64,000 nucleotides of DNA, from contig OX337235.1 in the NCBI GenBank assembly GCA_946965045.2, forward strand, positions 1,488,001 to 1,552,000. The letters run 5' to 3'. The notes under the pieces were generated by a model, which made no database searches, had not been told where the DNA came from, and saw only the letters and a program-made list of their open reading frames with translations. Every line of letters begins with the position of its first letter. Position 1 is the stretch's first letter. Positions 21,791 through 31,425 of this stretch are shown in pieces. This DNA comes from Epithemia pelagica (taxonomy: Eukaryota; Bacillariophyta; Bacillariophyceae; Surirellales; Surirellaceae). The translations under genes were made by a program, and so were the position numbers.

Positions 21791-22765
21791 TTAGGCCATC
21801 TTGAGAAGATGGAGATAAACCATGACGGCAATGAGACTGCTGTCGAAACGATCCAAAACCCCTCCATGGCCCGGCAACAATTTCCCCGAATCTTTGACAC
21901 CAAACGCTCGTTTCATGGAAGATTCCCATAAATCCCCTAGAATGGCAGCCATTGATAAAATGACACCCGTAAGAATTCTCTCTGTAGCGTTGGCTTGAGC
22001 TGTGGTTTGGATCATTCCCTGAATGGAGTTGGTCGATATTGTGAAGGTTGTGGACCACCCCACAACTTGTGTGGACATGGGCAACGGTACGAGGTTATAG
22101 TGACCCACCAACGACCAAAAGAAGGGAAGCGACCAATATGTAAGAGTTCCACCCAGTAGGCCGCCACACAGGCCTTCGACCGATTTGGCCGGTGACACGG
22201 TCCTCAACCAGTTTGGTCGTGGCCAATGGGTACCGAGCCACGATCCCAATCGTCCAGCGACGAGAGCTCCCGTATCGGCGTTCCAGACCGTCAAGAGTAC
22301 ATTCACTGTGTCTTGAAAATTGTTGGAGACGGTCAACCATGCCCGATTGGATGTGGTAACGAGAAGAAAGCCTGCTGTGGATGCTAGCACGGTAGATTGC
22401 GAAATTGAACCCGACAACAGGGGGAAACAGGCTACCGATAGAATCAGAAACAAAAGGAAAACACTATCCTCAGGAATATTTGCCAGTGCCAATGACGTAA
22501 ACAGGAAAATGTACGTTATGAAGCCTGGTCGTTGATTTTGTTGCTCAATTTTGGAAAGTTGTGTCCACTCCCAACCCATGACGACATGAGCACCCTGGAA
22601 AAAGACATGACGAGTCATTGGAAATGACCATATCATCCACAGTATTGGAACACCAATGCATATAGTCATCAAGCGGCGGGGAACATCAGACAACAGGCGA
22701 CGAGTTGCAGGCGAAGCCGACACTCCCCCTCCTGTTCGAGGCCCTCTTGTTCGAGGCACTGCCAT
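21791..22765 (-). CDS. cdsA: Phosphatidate cytidylyltransferase (CDP-diacylglycerol synthase)
   Basis: 324 residues from the ATG at 22765. The enzyme makes CDP-diacylglycerol from CTP and phosphatidic acid, the entry to phosphatidylglycerol and phosphatidylinositol synthesis. The family signature is complete near the C-terminus: SSMKRAFGVKDSGK, then PGHGGVLDRFDS. About eight hydrophobic segments fit the integral-membrane fold. The basic Ser/Pro/Gly N-terminus (~30 residues) has no clear bipartite plastid signal. It resembles the bacterial/organellar short form in size; plastid, mitochondrial or ER location cannot be settled from sequence alone. Confidence 0.93.
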   Translation of the reverse strand: MAVPRTRGPRTGGGVSASPATRRLLSDVPRRLMTICIGVPILWMIWSFPMTRHVFFQGAHVVMGWEWTQLSKIEQQNQRPGFITYIFLFTSLALANIPEDSVFLLFLILSVACFPLLSGSISQSTVLASTAGFLLVTTSNRAWLTVSNNFQDTVNVLLTVWNADTGALVAGRLGSWLGTHWPRPNWLRTVSPAKSVEGLCGGLLGGTLTYWSLPFFWSLVGHYNLVPLPMSTQVVGWSTTFTISTNSIQGMIQTTAQANATERILTGVILSMAAILGDLWESSMKRAFGVKDSGKLLPGHGGVLDRFDSSLIAVMVYLHLLKMA

Positions 22766-23161
22766 TGTTCTGTTTTTTAATGTCTAAAATATCTGGAATG
22801 GAAAATGGGGGAGCCAACAACACGAAAAACCAATGCCCCCCAAACGCCCGCCCGCTGCACCTCTAGTCGTATTCGCCAAAACTTGCAGCACCTCCTTGTC
22901 CGTTGTTATGAGCTGTTCCTGCAGTTGATAAAGCCATCTAACGCCTCCTATCGCTAATGGCACGTGCATTACGTATGTATAGTCGGCCCAAGACCCGGCT
23001 TGCGAATGTGCGCCTGGTGATGGGCAAAAGGTTTGTTGGCGACAAGCAAACCAGCGACACGGATCAGATCTAGAAGAGCGTGAGAGGAACATCATTCATA
23101 ACTTTAGGAATCCCAATCCGCACACTGATGCAAGTGAAGGAATTGACAACCAATAATCAAG
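22766..23161. other. Divergent intergenic region (cdsA / four-helix gene)
   Basis: 396 bp between divergent ATG codons; should contain both promoters. Nothing specific seen. Confidence 0.4.
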
Positions 23162-23716
23162 ATGGAAGAAACCAACGAAGTTTTCACCGCTGTTCCTCTT
23201 TTGGCCGAACATGAGGAGAACAATCGCAGTGGAGTCACGACCAAGACTCTAAAGTCGACCGAGCACCGAACGGCTCCGTTTCTTTCGGGAAGCTTGATTG
23301 GTGTCATCTTTTCTTTGTTGGGATTTCGCATACTTCTTACGCACCAGGGAAGCGGTACCTACATGAATATCTTCCTATTTGCTTTGATCTGGAGTACCGT
23401 CACAAGCACTGTTGCCTATTTCGTTTTTGGTTCAGTATGGTCGTACCTTATGGACAAATACCGTGACATTCCTCTTCTCTATAATTCCTTTACCGACGAA
23501 GACTTTCTTGCTGATATGGAATACTACTTTGCCTTGGGGGTTTTCATTGGATTCTGTGCTGCTTGCACCGTCAGCGACATTATCTACGGACTTCCTTGGA
23601 CTGGGGTTATTCTGACCGTTTTGGTTGCATTCTTGTGGACGCTTGTCATGACTTGGTTTGCTTCACGGGGTCGCACCGAGCGAAAAGGTACCGTCTTGCC
23701 CCTTGTCATGGTCTAG
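23162..23716 (+). CDS. Four-helix membrane protein, single-unit member of the unrecognised family
   Basis: 184 residues from the ATG at 23162. A hydrophilic N-terminus contains VPLLAEHEE, like VPLLAATDKE in the protein at 1974 and APLLEEET in the one at 33134. Four helices follow, in the same order as one unit of the larger paralogues: SGSLIGVIFSLLG, IFLFALIWSTVTS, DMEYYFALGVFIGFCAACTVSD ending YGL, and a last helix rich in Leu and Val. The third-helix motif (E, F/Y-F-A-x-G, IG or VG, D, GL) is the best shared mark. Function unknown. A one-unit form suggests that the working unit is a dimer, as in other families with duplicated members. Confidence 0.75.
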   Translation: MEETNEVFTAVPLLAEHEENNRSGVTTKTLKSTEHRTAPFLSGSLIGVIFSLLGFRILLTHQGSGTYMNIFLFALIWSTVTSTVAYFVFGSVWSYLMDKYRDIPLLYNSFTDEDFLADMEYYFALGVFIGFCAACTVSDIIYGLPWTGVILTVLVAFLWTLVMTWFASRGRTERKGTVLPLVMV

Positions 23717-24410
23717 AAAGAGAGTGCCCAATGCATCATTGAGGCGGCTGCATATTCATTCCGCTCATGGCAAAAAACTATCACACGACCAGTCACCAAT
23801 CAGTCAATGACCTTTGCATAGAATCGAAGCTATGGATTGGTTTTGGACTACCGGTGCGGGATTCGTTGCCATTTTGTTATATTCTCATGTAACTACGTAT
23901 AGACATCTTATTATCCACGAACTCCTATTTCTCTTTCCATCTTCCCGCAAGTCGTTAGGTTGAAACCTCATAGATGCCATCTGTCCATGGAGCAAGAACC
24001 GAAAAACCACTGTTTAATTTGCTTGCGGAAGAGATACCTTGACCATCTCTTGTTACCAAAACCTTTCCCCAGAAAATTTGGTTTTGTTCCATACGCCTCT
24101 GTCGTTGCAATTCTCGAGCGGCGCATTTGTGAGAGTACAACCTACCGATGACGACTTCCCTCAGCTGATCTATATTGTTCTCCTTCCAACGCCCAGCCAG
24201 TCTCTCAACAGGCCTGGAGATTTGAGATTAAAATCATTCTCCCCGAATAATGGTGCTAGCTCGGGGAGAACCTGCCAGTCTAAACAAGAGAACAGCAACA
24301 AACAAGACAGCTGCAAGACCTTCCCGAGGATGGTCGGTTAATCCGAAATGCTGTAAATGTTGGATGACGGATGTCTGAACTTGTCTCTATTACATCTAGG
24401 ATTCTGAACT
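23717..24410. other. Intergenic region left of the retrotransposon
   Basis: About 700 bp with no credible coding frame, RNA gene or repeat. Its right edge is the left end of the mobile element. Confidence 0.5.
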
Positions 24411-24614
24411 TTACCAGTCCTGATCGAGCGAGGCGTGGCGATGGCGCTGGCACTGCACTGAGCGGGCGCGCCGCACAGGCGTGGGCGCGATCTCCCCCAA
24501 GATGTGAAGAGCAAGGAGAGGAAGAGCTCACAATCTTTGGTTTGTGCAGAGTCCCAAGCCATCACACACAGAGACTTGTAAGCGAGTCTCTAGCGTAGTC
24601 ATCTCTAACAAAAA
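24411..24614 (+). repeat. Split direct repeat A1 (left end of element)
   Basis: Identical over 204 bp to 32321-32524. Near its inner end is a 7 bp inverted repeat AGAGACT / AGTCTCT (24570-24576 and 24585-24591) around an 8-base loop, a possible recombinase or RNA-structure site. The Gag ATG lies 46 bp after it. Confidence 0.95.
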
Positions 24615-24660
24615 GATCGATTGTTCCCTTATCTTTGCTGCCGCCTTACGACTATCAACT

Positions 24661-27633
24661 ATGACGTTCAACGAAAACCCTTTCCATATCTCCGATGATC
24701 CCGTTACCCGCCGTTCGGATTCTGACGGGCTGAATCTCCTCGCTGATGTGATTGACAACGGAGATCCCATTCCCGGAGTCTCATCCAAACCCCCTTCGAG
24801 CGATACCGCGGACGATAACCCTTCTTCTAAGAAGAAGAAAAAGAAGACAATCCTGAAGAATCCACCTTCGTCTCCGAAGTCACCCCCGAAGATCCCTTTG
24901 ATTAGCCAGACTGAAACTAAGGAAGGTTTCCCGCCCAGCAATGCTGCGGGACTGATTCCCACTCTCTCTGAGACCCTTCCTGGTACCCCCAAGCATGCTT
25001 CTTCGAAGAGGACCTCCAAGAACTTGACCGATGAGACTCAGGATCCTGTTGACTCCCCTGATACCAAGAAGGATTCTAGTAGCCGGATCTTTGAGACTCC
25101 CAAGCAATTCTACGCTCGAATGGCGCGCGTTCTTCCACGCAAGGAATGTCCCAAGGTAGATTTGTATCTGCACCCTTTCCCTTTAGATGCTGCAATCTTG
25201 GACAAGTTCTCCAACATTGACTGTGACGCCTGGTCTGACTCCTTTTGCGATGGTTTCCATTTGTCTATCGAGAGTGATCCCGCCTGCTGGACTTCGTTAG
25301 TTGCAAAGTTTGACCAAGTGAAGAACCTTACCGACTTTCAGTCCTTCCTCGAAATCCATTCGAAACGTCACCCACTTGCGTTTCTTGGCTTCGACCGGAA
25401 GAAGAACCCGATGGTGATCCATAACGTCTTTGTCTCACCAGATTCTGGTTCTGTTTTGGCACCAGAACCCGTGTTCCTATGTTTTACCAAAGACTCTCTC
25501 GATGTCCCACCTGGAACATTCGATTCTGAAGAACTTACTTCGATCCTCAAGAGCCTTGATTACTCACGTGTACCGACCTTCGACGAGATCCTCTCAGGCT
25601 GTCTCACGAAAGACCAAGATTCACTGGCCGGTCTCTCATTGAAAGCTTCCACGTTTTCAGACTTCGCCCCTTATCTGAGTTACCCTGAAATCTTTTCAGA
25701 CAAACCCGAAGATGTTCAATATCGGAAAGATCATGCATTCGAATGCAAAAGCATCGTTCTTCTCCCACCATCGATCGCGGGAGATATTATTCGCCTCATC
25801 GATCCGGATTGTCATTTCCCCAAGAAAGGCCCTAATGCTGGTAGTCCCAAGTCCTCGCCACCCAGCATCCCCGAGTTGGTTGAATTCATATTCTCAAAGA
25901 TACTCTCGCGATGGCGACGATCATTTGAGAACCCGATTGGTAAACCTTCCACCTCCAAGTTCGATTCGAATGATCCCCACTGCATTCGCTTTTCAGATAC
26001 TATTCGATTCCTTTGGGGAGTACACCGCGGGAAGATTATTGTTGATGATTTGTTCCTGGATCATCCTTCCAATTATGGATCGGCGATGACAGCAGTGGAA
26101 TTCTATTTCAAAACTTCCCTTCCAGACCGGTCTACCCCTATGTATGCAACGAGTCGTGGCCCTCGTCCTCCTGCCGCAGAGCGTTCTGGGAACTTCTCTC
26201 CGTCGAAGTCACGTCGTTCCCAAGACCCGTTGATTGTTGAGAATGATTCTATGCCTTCTCCACCAGTTTCCAAAGACGTTTTATACCTTACGACACAAAT
26301 GACGAAGTCGATGTCAGAGCAATTCTCCAAAACAATTTCCGACCAACGCGATCAACTTTCGCAGGCGATTACTCAACAGAGTAACATCCTCAAGTCTCAG
26401 GAAGAACGGCACGATCACTTCAAAACCTTCACCATTGACACCAGGAATGCCATTATCCTGGGACAAGTTGGACCTCATTCCACGTGCCTTCCGACGACCC
26501 CATCGGAAAAGGCGAAGGAAATTTTCAAACAGAAAAACACCCATAACTTGTACACCACGATACATTCACAAATCTTTCGACGTGCTGACAATACCTGCTT
26601 CCTGATTTTCGGGCAAGTGGGAGTGATCCAGAAATATGGGCTGAAATGGCGCTCCGATGAACATCCTGGAGGCTTCTCCCCCTTTTCCTTCGATCCGAAC
26701 AATCACTCGGGCGCATCAAACCATCAAGCTCTCGACCACGATATCCATCAAGACATATTCGAATCCTCATTGCGCCACTCGAACGGATTATCCACCAAAG
26801 ATATGAAAGATATCTTCACTGACGACAAGCTGTTTTTCCCACTGACCTTAGACCATTATGGAACTCAGCTCAACAGTTACCTTTGTTTCGCTCAAGCGAT
26901 TTGGGGAGAAGATTCGTTCATTGTGCTGAACATTCGCAAGATGTATACTCATCTTTCTCGTCACCGTCGAGTATACTTGGCGAACCAAGCTGATGATAGT
27001 ACCTTCTTTTCGCGGCTTCTGTTCTCTCTTGACAACAGTATTCAAAACTTTATAACCGACAACTTGGAAGATGCGACCTGCCTTGAGGACATCTCTGGAG
27101 AAGCCTTGGACTATCACACCAACAAATTATGCAATAAGGTTATCTCAAAAGAAGATATCTGTCGCATGCCTCGGTTCCTTCTTTCGGCTGTTCAAACAAA
27201 ACACAGGAACGAGAACAACCCGAATTATAAAGGAGGCTCAAACTCGAACAACAAACGCAATGCAGATAGCAAATTGCCAGGAGCACCCCCAGGTGCCTTA
27301 CGATCCAAGCGGGGGCGTACTCACGAGAGTCCGTCAAACGACACGAACCATGCACCCCCAGTCCGACCGAGCTTCGACTTCCCTTCTGCTTGGAAAATCC
27401 CCTCCGACATTCGTTATGGGAAAGCATTTCCTCGAACTGTCCTCAACGACGTGCCCTCTTTGACAGTCGAAGGATCTTCCAAACAATTTTGCGTCAAGTT
27501 CTTTGCCTTGCAAGCTTGCCGCAACGGAGACAAGTGCTATTTTAGTCATGCCGACCCGGCCCAACATGACAAAACAGACGCCTTAAATGCTTTCTTTGAA
27601 AAGGCCTACGACAGAGCGCGTCGGAACACGTGA
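24661..27633 (+). CDS. Retrotransposon Gag-like protein with C-terminal CCCH zinc finger
   Basis: 990 residues from the first ATG at 24661. The N-terminal 130 residues are Pro/Ser/Lys-rich. A central region predicted to be helical follows, including a coiled-coil-like stretch around QFSKTISDQRDQLSQAI. Near the C-terminus (about 940-960) is FCVKFFALQACRNGDKC followed by YFSH, a C-x8-C-x5-C-x3-H zinc finger suited to binding RNA. It is basic before the finger. The stop is TGA followed by C at 27631-27633, and the same frame is open beyond it into the reverse transcriptase. Gag function is inferred from position and the finger. Confidence 0.85.
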   Translation: MTFNENPFHISDDPVTRRSDSDGLNLLADVIDNGDPIPGVSSKPPSSDTADDNPSSKKKKKKTILKNPPSSPKSPPKIPLISQTETKEGFPPSNAAGLIPTLSETLPGTPKHASSKRTSKNLTDETQDPVDSPDTKKDSSSRIFETPKQFYARMARVLPRKECPKVDLYLHPFPLDAAILDKFSNIDCDAWSDSFCDGFHLSIESDPACWTSLVAKFDQVKNLTDFQSFLEIHSKRHPLAFLGFDRKKNPMVIHNVFVSPDSGSVLAPEPVFLCFTKDSLDVPPGTFDSEELTSILKSLDYSRVPTFDEILSGCLTKDQDSLAGLSLKASTFSDFAPYLSYPEIFSDKPEDVQYRKDHAFECKSIVLLPPSIAGDIIRLIDPDCHFPKKGPNAGSPKSSPPSIPELVEFIFSKILSRWRRSFENPIGKPSTSKFDSNDPHCIRFSDTIRFLWGVHRGKIIVDDLFLDHPSNYGSAMTAVEFYFKTSLPDRSTPMYATSRGPRPPAAERSGNFSPSKSRRSQDPLIVENDSMPSPPVSKDVLYLTTQMTKSMSEQFSKTISDQRDQLSQAITQQSNILKSQEERHDHFKTFTIDTRNAIILGQVGPHSTCLPTTPSEKAKEIFKQKNTHNLYTTIHSQIFRRADNTCFLIFGQVGVIQKYGLKWRSDEHPGGFSPFSFDPNNHSGASNHQALDHDIHQDIFESSLRHSNGLSTKDMKDIFTDDKLFFPLTLDHYGTQLNSYLCFAQAIWGEDSFIVLNIRKMYTHLSRHRRVYLANQADDSTFFSRLLFSLDNSIQNFITDNLEDATCLEDISGEALDYHTNKLCNKVISKEDICRMPRFLLSAVQTKHRNENNPNYKGGSNSNNKRNADSKLPGAPPGALRSKRGRTHESPSNDTNHAPPVRPSFDFPSAWKIPSDIRYGKAFPRTVLNDVPSLTVEGSSKQFCVKFFALQACRNGDKCYFSHADPAQHDKTDALNAFFEKAYDRARRNT

Positions 27634-27927
27634 CTGATTGTTGAGTCTTCGGTCTCTCCAACGTTACCCGTACCCCCACCTTCACTTCCATCTTCACGTT
27701 TCCTGACCGTTGACTCTACCAATCCGATTCCAAGTCCCCTGGACCCTTCACACGCATACCTCGCAACCATTCCACAACAACCCCTACTGCGGCCACCCAG
27801 TACGGATGACTTACTTCGACCATGTGATCAGAAGGATCTCCCACCAACACCCCCTTCCACGATCCATCAACCTCCCACTTCATCCAATCCATTCCTGGAT
27901 CATAGCGAACATCCACACCAACCAAAT

Positions 27928-30900
27928 ATGAAAACGAGGCAAATCTCCTTTTCTTCTCACACCAAACTATACCCATTCTCTCCCTCTTCGGCGCCTTGTG
28001 ACCATATTCACAACGCAGGCCCTGTTGAAGTAGATATGAAAGTTGAGCCTGACCACGACGATTCCACCCAACTTTCACAGCCAAACAAGACCATCCTGAA
28101 CTCCGTCCGCCGAGCCGCCGACGAATCTAGTCTTCCTCCCAAAATTCTTACGAGGAAACCTCCAGACCCCAAAACCAAGAAGCCATCTCATCACCCAGCC
28201 TTACCGGGACATGTGCAACCAGACATCTCCTCCAATACTCTAGGTAAACCGCTGGAAAGGAACATGCGACGATTGCATGAGTCCTTGCTCGAGAATCAAA
28301 AACTTCTTGGTAAGTCAAATCTATCACCCCCGAGTAATCGAAACTACCTGCCGAACGACGTGAGCAGGTTGTTTCCCTCCAAGATCTCGATCCCCACGCT
28401 CCCACCACCCAAGTACCCGATGTCCCTCAAGACTATCCTCGATATATATAACACCGTGACGCCGACTCCATGTGCTTCGCCCTTCATTCATGAACGGTCC
28501 ACTGAAGCCGCTGAAAAGAACTCCGAACTGATCGCTAACTTCGACTTCGACTTACAGAAAACCTTCAACGCTTTCCCCCACTCCACCATCAGTCCAGGAT
28601 CGGAATTCCGTCAGGCCGAAGTATTGGAACCTCTACTTCGCTTCCATCCATTCTGGCCAAAGATCGCACGAGAACTCCGCGATGGAGCAACGTACACTTT
28701 CAAGAATCCAAAACCATCCGACGAAACGCGCCGAGCTGAGAACGAAGCCTTGATCACTTACGGAAATCATAGTTCCGCGAAGAAACGCCCAGAAGCCTTG
28801 ATTAAAGTGTCCCAAAAAGACACTATCCATGGTTGGGCATTCCCGATTACGTTCGACTGCGCTCGACGTATTCGACACGGACGATTCGGACCCCTCGGAG
28901 TGGCTCAACACGCGGGCATCACGGAGAAGGGCGAAATAGTGATGAAAGATCGGCTAGCCCACGATCAGACATTCTCAACTGGGATCGCACCTTCACTGAA
29001 CCAAGCAGTAGATGATTCAGACGACATCGAACTAGTATACGGATGGTGCATTGAGCGACTCATCCATCAGATCATTGCCCTCCGACTCGAATTCCCGGAT
29101 ATGAAGATATTTGTTTGTAAATTCGATTGGGGCGCAGCCTATCGCCAAATCAATGGCGACGGACTTCTTGCGGCCAACGCCCTGACGACCGACGCGTCGG
29201 GGGACTTCGCCAATGTACTGACCCGTCTCTCCTTCGGAGGCAAAACACACCCCGCCATGTTCAGCCTCTACTCCGAAGCGGCATGCGACGTGTGCAACGA
29301 CCTAACAGAGTTTACCGAATGGGACCACACCGTATGTTCCTCCCCCCTGCAGAAACTGATGGGACCACCGAACCGACTGCCCGAGGACATCCCCTTCGCC
29401 CAAGGCAGACCCCTCATAGTCGATGTCCCAGCGCGACCAAAAGGCTCAACCGACGTCTACCTTGATGACATGATTCAGCTGTTTCTCGACCGTGAGGACA
29501 TTGTGGCAAGAGCGTCCGCGGTCGTCCCACTCGTACTACACTTGCTCATTCGTCCCACCCATCCGACGGAAGAACCGATCAAACGAACAGACATACTAGC
29601 CGAGGACAAAATGCTAGCAGAGGGCAGCCCCAGCGAGGTGATGAGAGTCCTCGGCTGGGAGCTTGATACACGCCGACTGCTCCTGATCCTACCCGAAGAT
29701 AAATTCTTGAACTGGACAAAGTCGGTCCGACGACTGGCTGACCCCGACACTCGAAAGGCGACATTCCAGGAGCTCGAGTCCACACTAGGCAAGCTCATTC
29801 ACTCCAGTAAAGGGATCCCCACATCACGCTTCTTCCTCCAACGCACACGCGCATACATCGAAGGCTTGATTGTTGCGTACGATGCAAAACAGAAAGCAAA
29901 ACAGTCAGACGGCAACGAATCCGACACGAGTGCTACATCAGCTGAGAGCGGCACTTACTTGGACACGAGAAAAGACTCAAGGCAGCGTCCGAGGCCATGG
30001 TTCCGCTACCCCATCCCACAATACGTCAAGGAAGATATGCACGTGTGGATAGACTTGCTCAAGCACGCCCACGATGGCGTGAACTTAAACTTACTCACGT
30101 GCCGAGTACCAACCAACGTCTTAATCGCCGACGCGTGCCCCTTTGGAATGGGCGGATACAGTCTCAAATCGGGTAGAGCATGGCAAATACCATTGGATCC
30201 TGACATTTACGAACTCGCAGGGAACGCCAAGGACATGGACATCGACCCAACACTGGCACCACAGAATAACCTCAAGGTGTCGAACAATTTGTTTGAGTTC
30301 ATCGCCCAAGCCGTCACCATATGGCTCGAGAGCGCAAATGAAGATATCGAGGAACTGGGATCAGTGCTGTGCATGTCCGACAATAGCTCGGCCATTGGGT
30401 GGATGCACAAGAGCTCATTCGCAGTCAATCAACCACTCCACCGAAGAGTGACCGAGCTGTTAGTGAACCTATCTTTAACCGAACAGTTTACGATCCACGC
30501 GGAGCACGTACCGGGAAAGAAAAACATCGTGGCCGACTACCTCTCACGTAACTTTGACAACGACGCAGACGGCACTACTCACACCATACATCGCTTGTTT
30601 GCATCGCAGATACCCAGGAATTTTCAAGTCTTCCAGTTGCCACACGAAATCGTCTCCTGGATCTCCTCGGTCGCTCCGCTGCGACCCGCATCTTCTTTGG
30701 AAAAGTGGAATCAAGCCACGAATCCGGAGACAGGACATGGCGACGATGGACGGACCACCTTAGATTCCTCCGACTCGACACCGACCCCTTTTTGGACAAG
30801 GTCCAAACCATCCAAGGACGACTCACAATCGTGGCAACATTCCTCCAACGACTCCGCGACGGCGATTGGGATCGACGCACAAGTCACGGACCTCTTCGTG

Positions 30901-31425
30901 CAACGACTGTCGAGAAAACCCTTGGCGAGCTGGCGGCGGCTTTCCGGCGTAACAACAGGGCAAGCCCCGCCCACCTCCAAGGTAGCAACAATTTCCACCC
31001 TCTTATCGCATCCCTTAAGAAGGGATGGAAGAACCTGGACCCACCGGAGAAAAGGGAAAAGGCAGTCACAGCGAACCACCTCCGGCACCTTTGGCGAATT
31101 GCGTGCACCCCCATTCCACAGGACGCCACCAACACCACCTCGATTCCGACGGAGACCGACAAAACCAGAACGCGATCGGAGACCACACGACCGAGAGGAG
31201 ACAACGACTTCGAAACCTCCTCATTCAGGGCTTGCAACGCCGACATCCTCTGTGGAGGATACTTCTACGCAACGAGGAGTTGCGAAGTATCCACCGTCAA
31301 ACAGCGAGGAAAAACGAAACTCCTCACCATCGCGAACATCTCGTTCAGCAGGAGAGACACATCCAGATCACGGATCGACGCCCGAGACAAAAACTTCTAC
31401 ACCGAAGCCCACTACGTGTCGGTAA
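27928..31425 (+). CDS. Reverse transcriptase - RNase H polyprotein of the YR retrotransposon
   Basis: 1165 residues from the first ATG at 27928; the frame is open back to the Gag TGA at 27631, in the same phase, so a Gag-Pol readthrough form is possible. Reverse transcriptase motifs: FDWGAAYRQ (motif A, about residue 400) and YLDDM (catalytic YxDD box, about 511). RNase H motifs: LIADACPFGMGGY, an EF near 790, CMSDNSSAIGWMH and HVPGKKNIVADYLSR, giving the acidic active-site set. The conserved tail after RNase H (SQIPRNFQVFQLPHEI) follows. The last ~240 residues are Thr/Arg/Ser-rich and run antiphase to the recombinase, so the true C-terminus is probably earlier or is a fusion. Confidence 0.92.
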   Translation: MKTRQISFSSHTKLYPFSPSSAPCDHIHNAGPVEVDMKVEPDHDDSTQLSQPNKTILNSVRRAADESSLPPKILTRKPPDPKTKKPSHHPALPGHVQPDISSNTLGKPLERNMRRLHESLLENQKLLGKSNLSPPSNRNYLPNDVSRLFPSKISIPTLPPPKYPMSLKTILDIYNTVTPTPCASPFIHERSTEAAEKNSELIANFDFDLQKTFNAFPHSTISPGSEFRQAEVLEPLLRFHPFWPKIARELRDGATYTFKNPKPSDETRRAENEALITYGNHSSAKKRPEALIKVSQKDTIHGWAFPITFDCARRIRHGRFGPLGVAQHAGITEKGEIVMKDRLAHDQTFSTGIAPSLNQAVDDSDDIELVYGWCIERLIHQIIALRLEFPDMKIFVCKFDWGAAYRQINGDGLLAANALTTDASGDFANVLTRLSFGGKTHPAMFSLYSEAACDVCNDLTEFTEWDHTVCSSPLQKLMGPPNRLPEDIPFAQGRPLIVDVPARPKGSTDVYLDDMIQLFLDREDIVARASAVVPLVLHLLIRPTHPTEEPIKRTDILAEDKMLAEGSPSEVMRVLGWELDTRRLLLILPEDKFLNWTKSVRRLADPDTRKATFQELESTLGKLIHSSKGIPTSRFFLQRTRAYIEGLIVAYDAKQKAKQSDGNESDTSATSAESGTYLDTRKDSRQRPRPWFRYPIPQYVKEDMHVWIDLLKHAHDGVNLNLLTCRVPTNVLIADACPFGMGGYSLKSGRAWQIPLDPDIYELAGNAKDMDIDPTLAPQNNLKVSNNLFEFIAQAVTIWLESANEDIEELGSVLCMSDNSSAIGWMHKSSFAVNQPLHRRVTELLVNLSLTEQFTIHAEHVPGKKNIVADYLSRNFDNDADGTTHTIHRLFASQIPRNFQVFQLPHEIVSWISSVAPLRPASSLEKWNQATNPETGHGDDGRTTLDSSDSTPTPFWTRSKPSKDDSQSWQHSSNDSATAIGIDAQVTDLFVQRLSRKPLASWRRLSGVTTGQAPPTSKVATISTLLSHPLRRDGRTWTHRRKGKRQSQRTTSGTFGELRAPPFHRTPPTPPRFRRRPTKPERDRRPHDREETTTSKPPHSGLATPTSSVEDTSTQRGVAKYPPSNSEEKRNSSPSRTSRSAGETHPDHGSTPETKTSTPKPTTCR

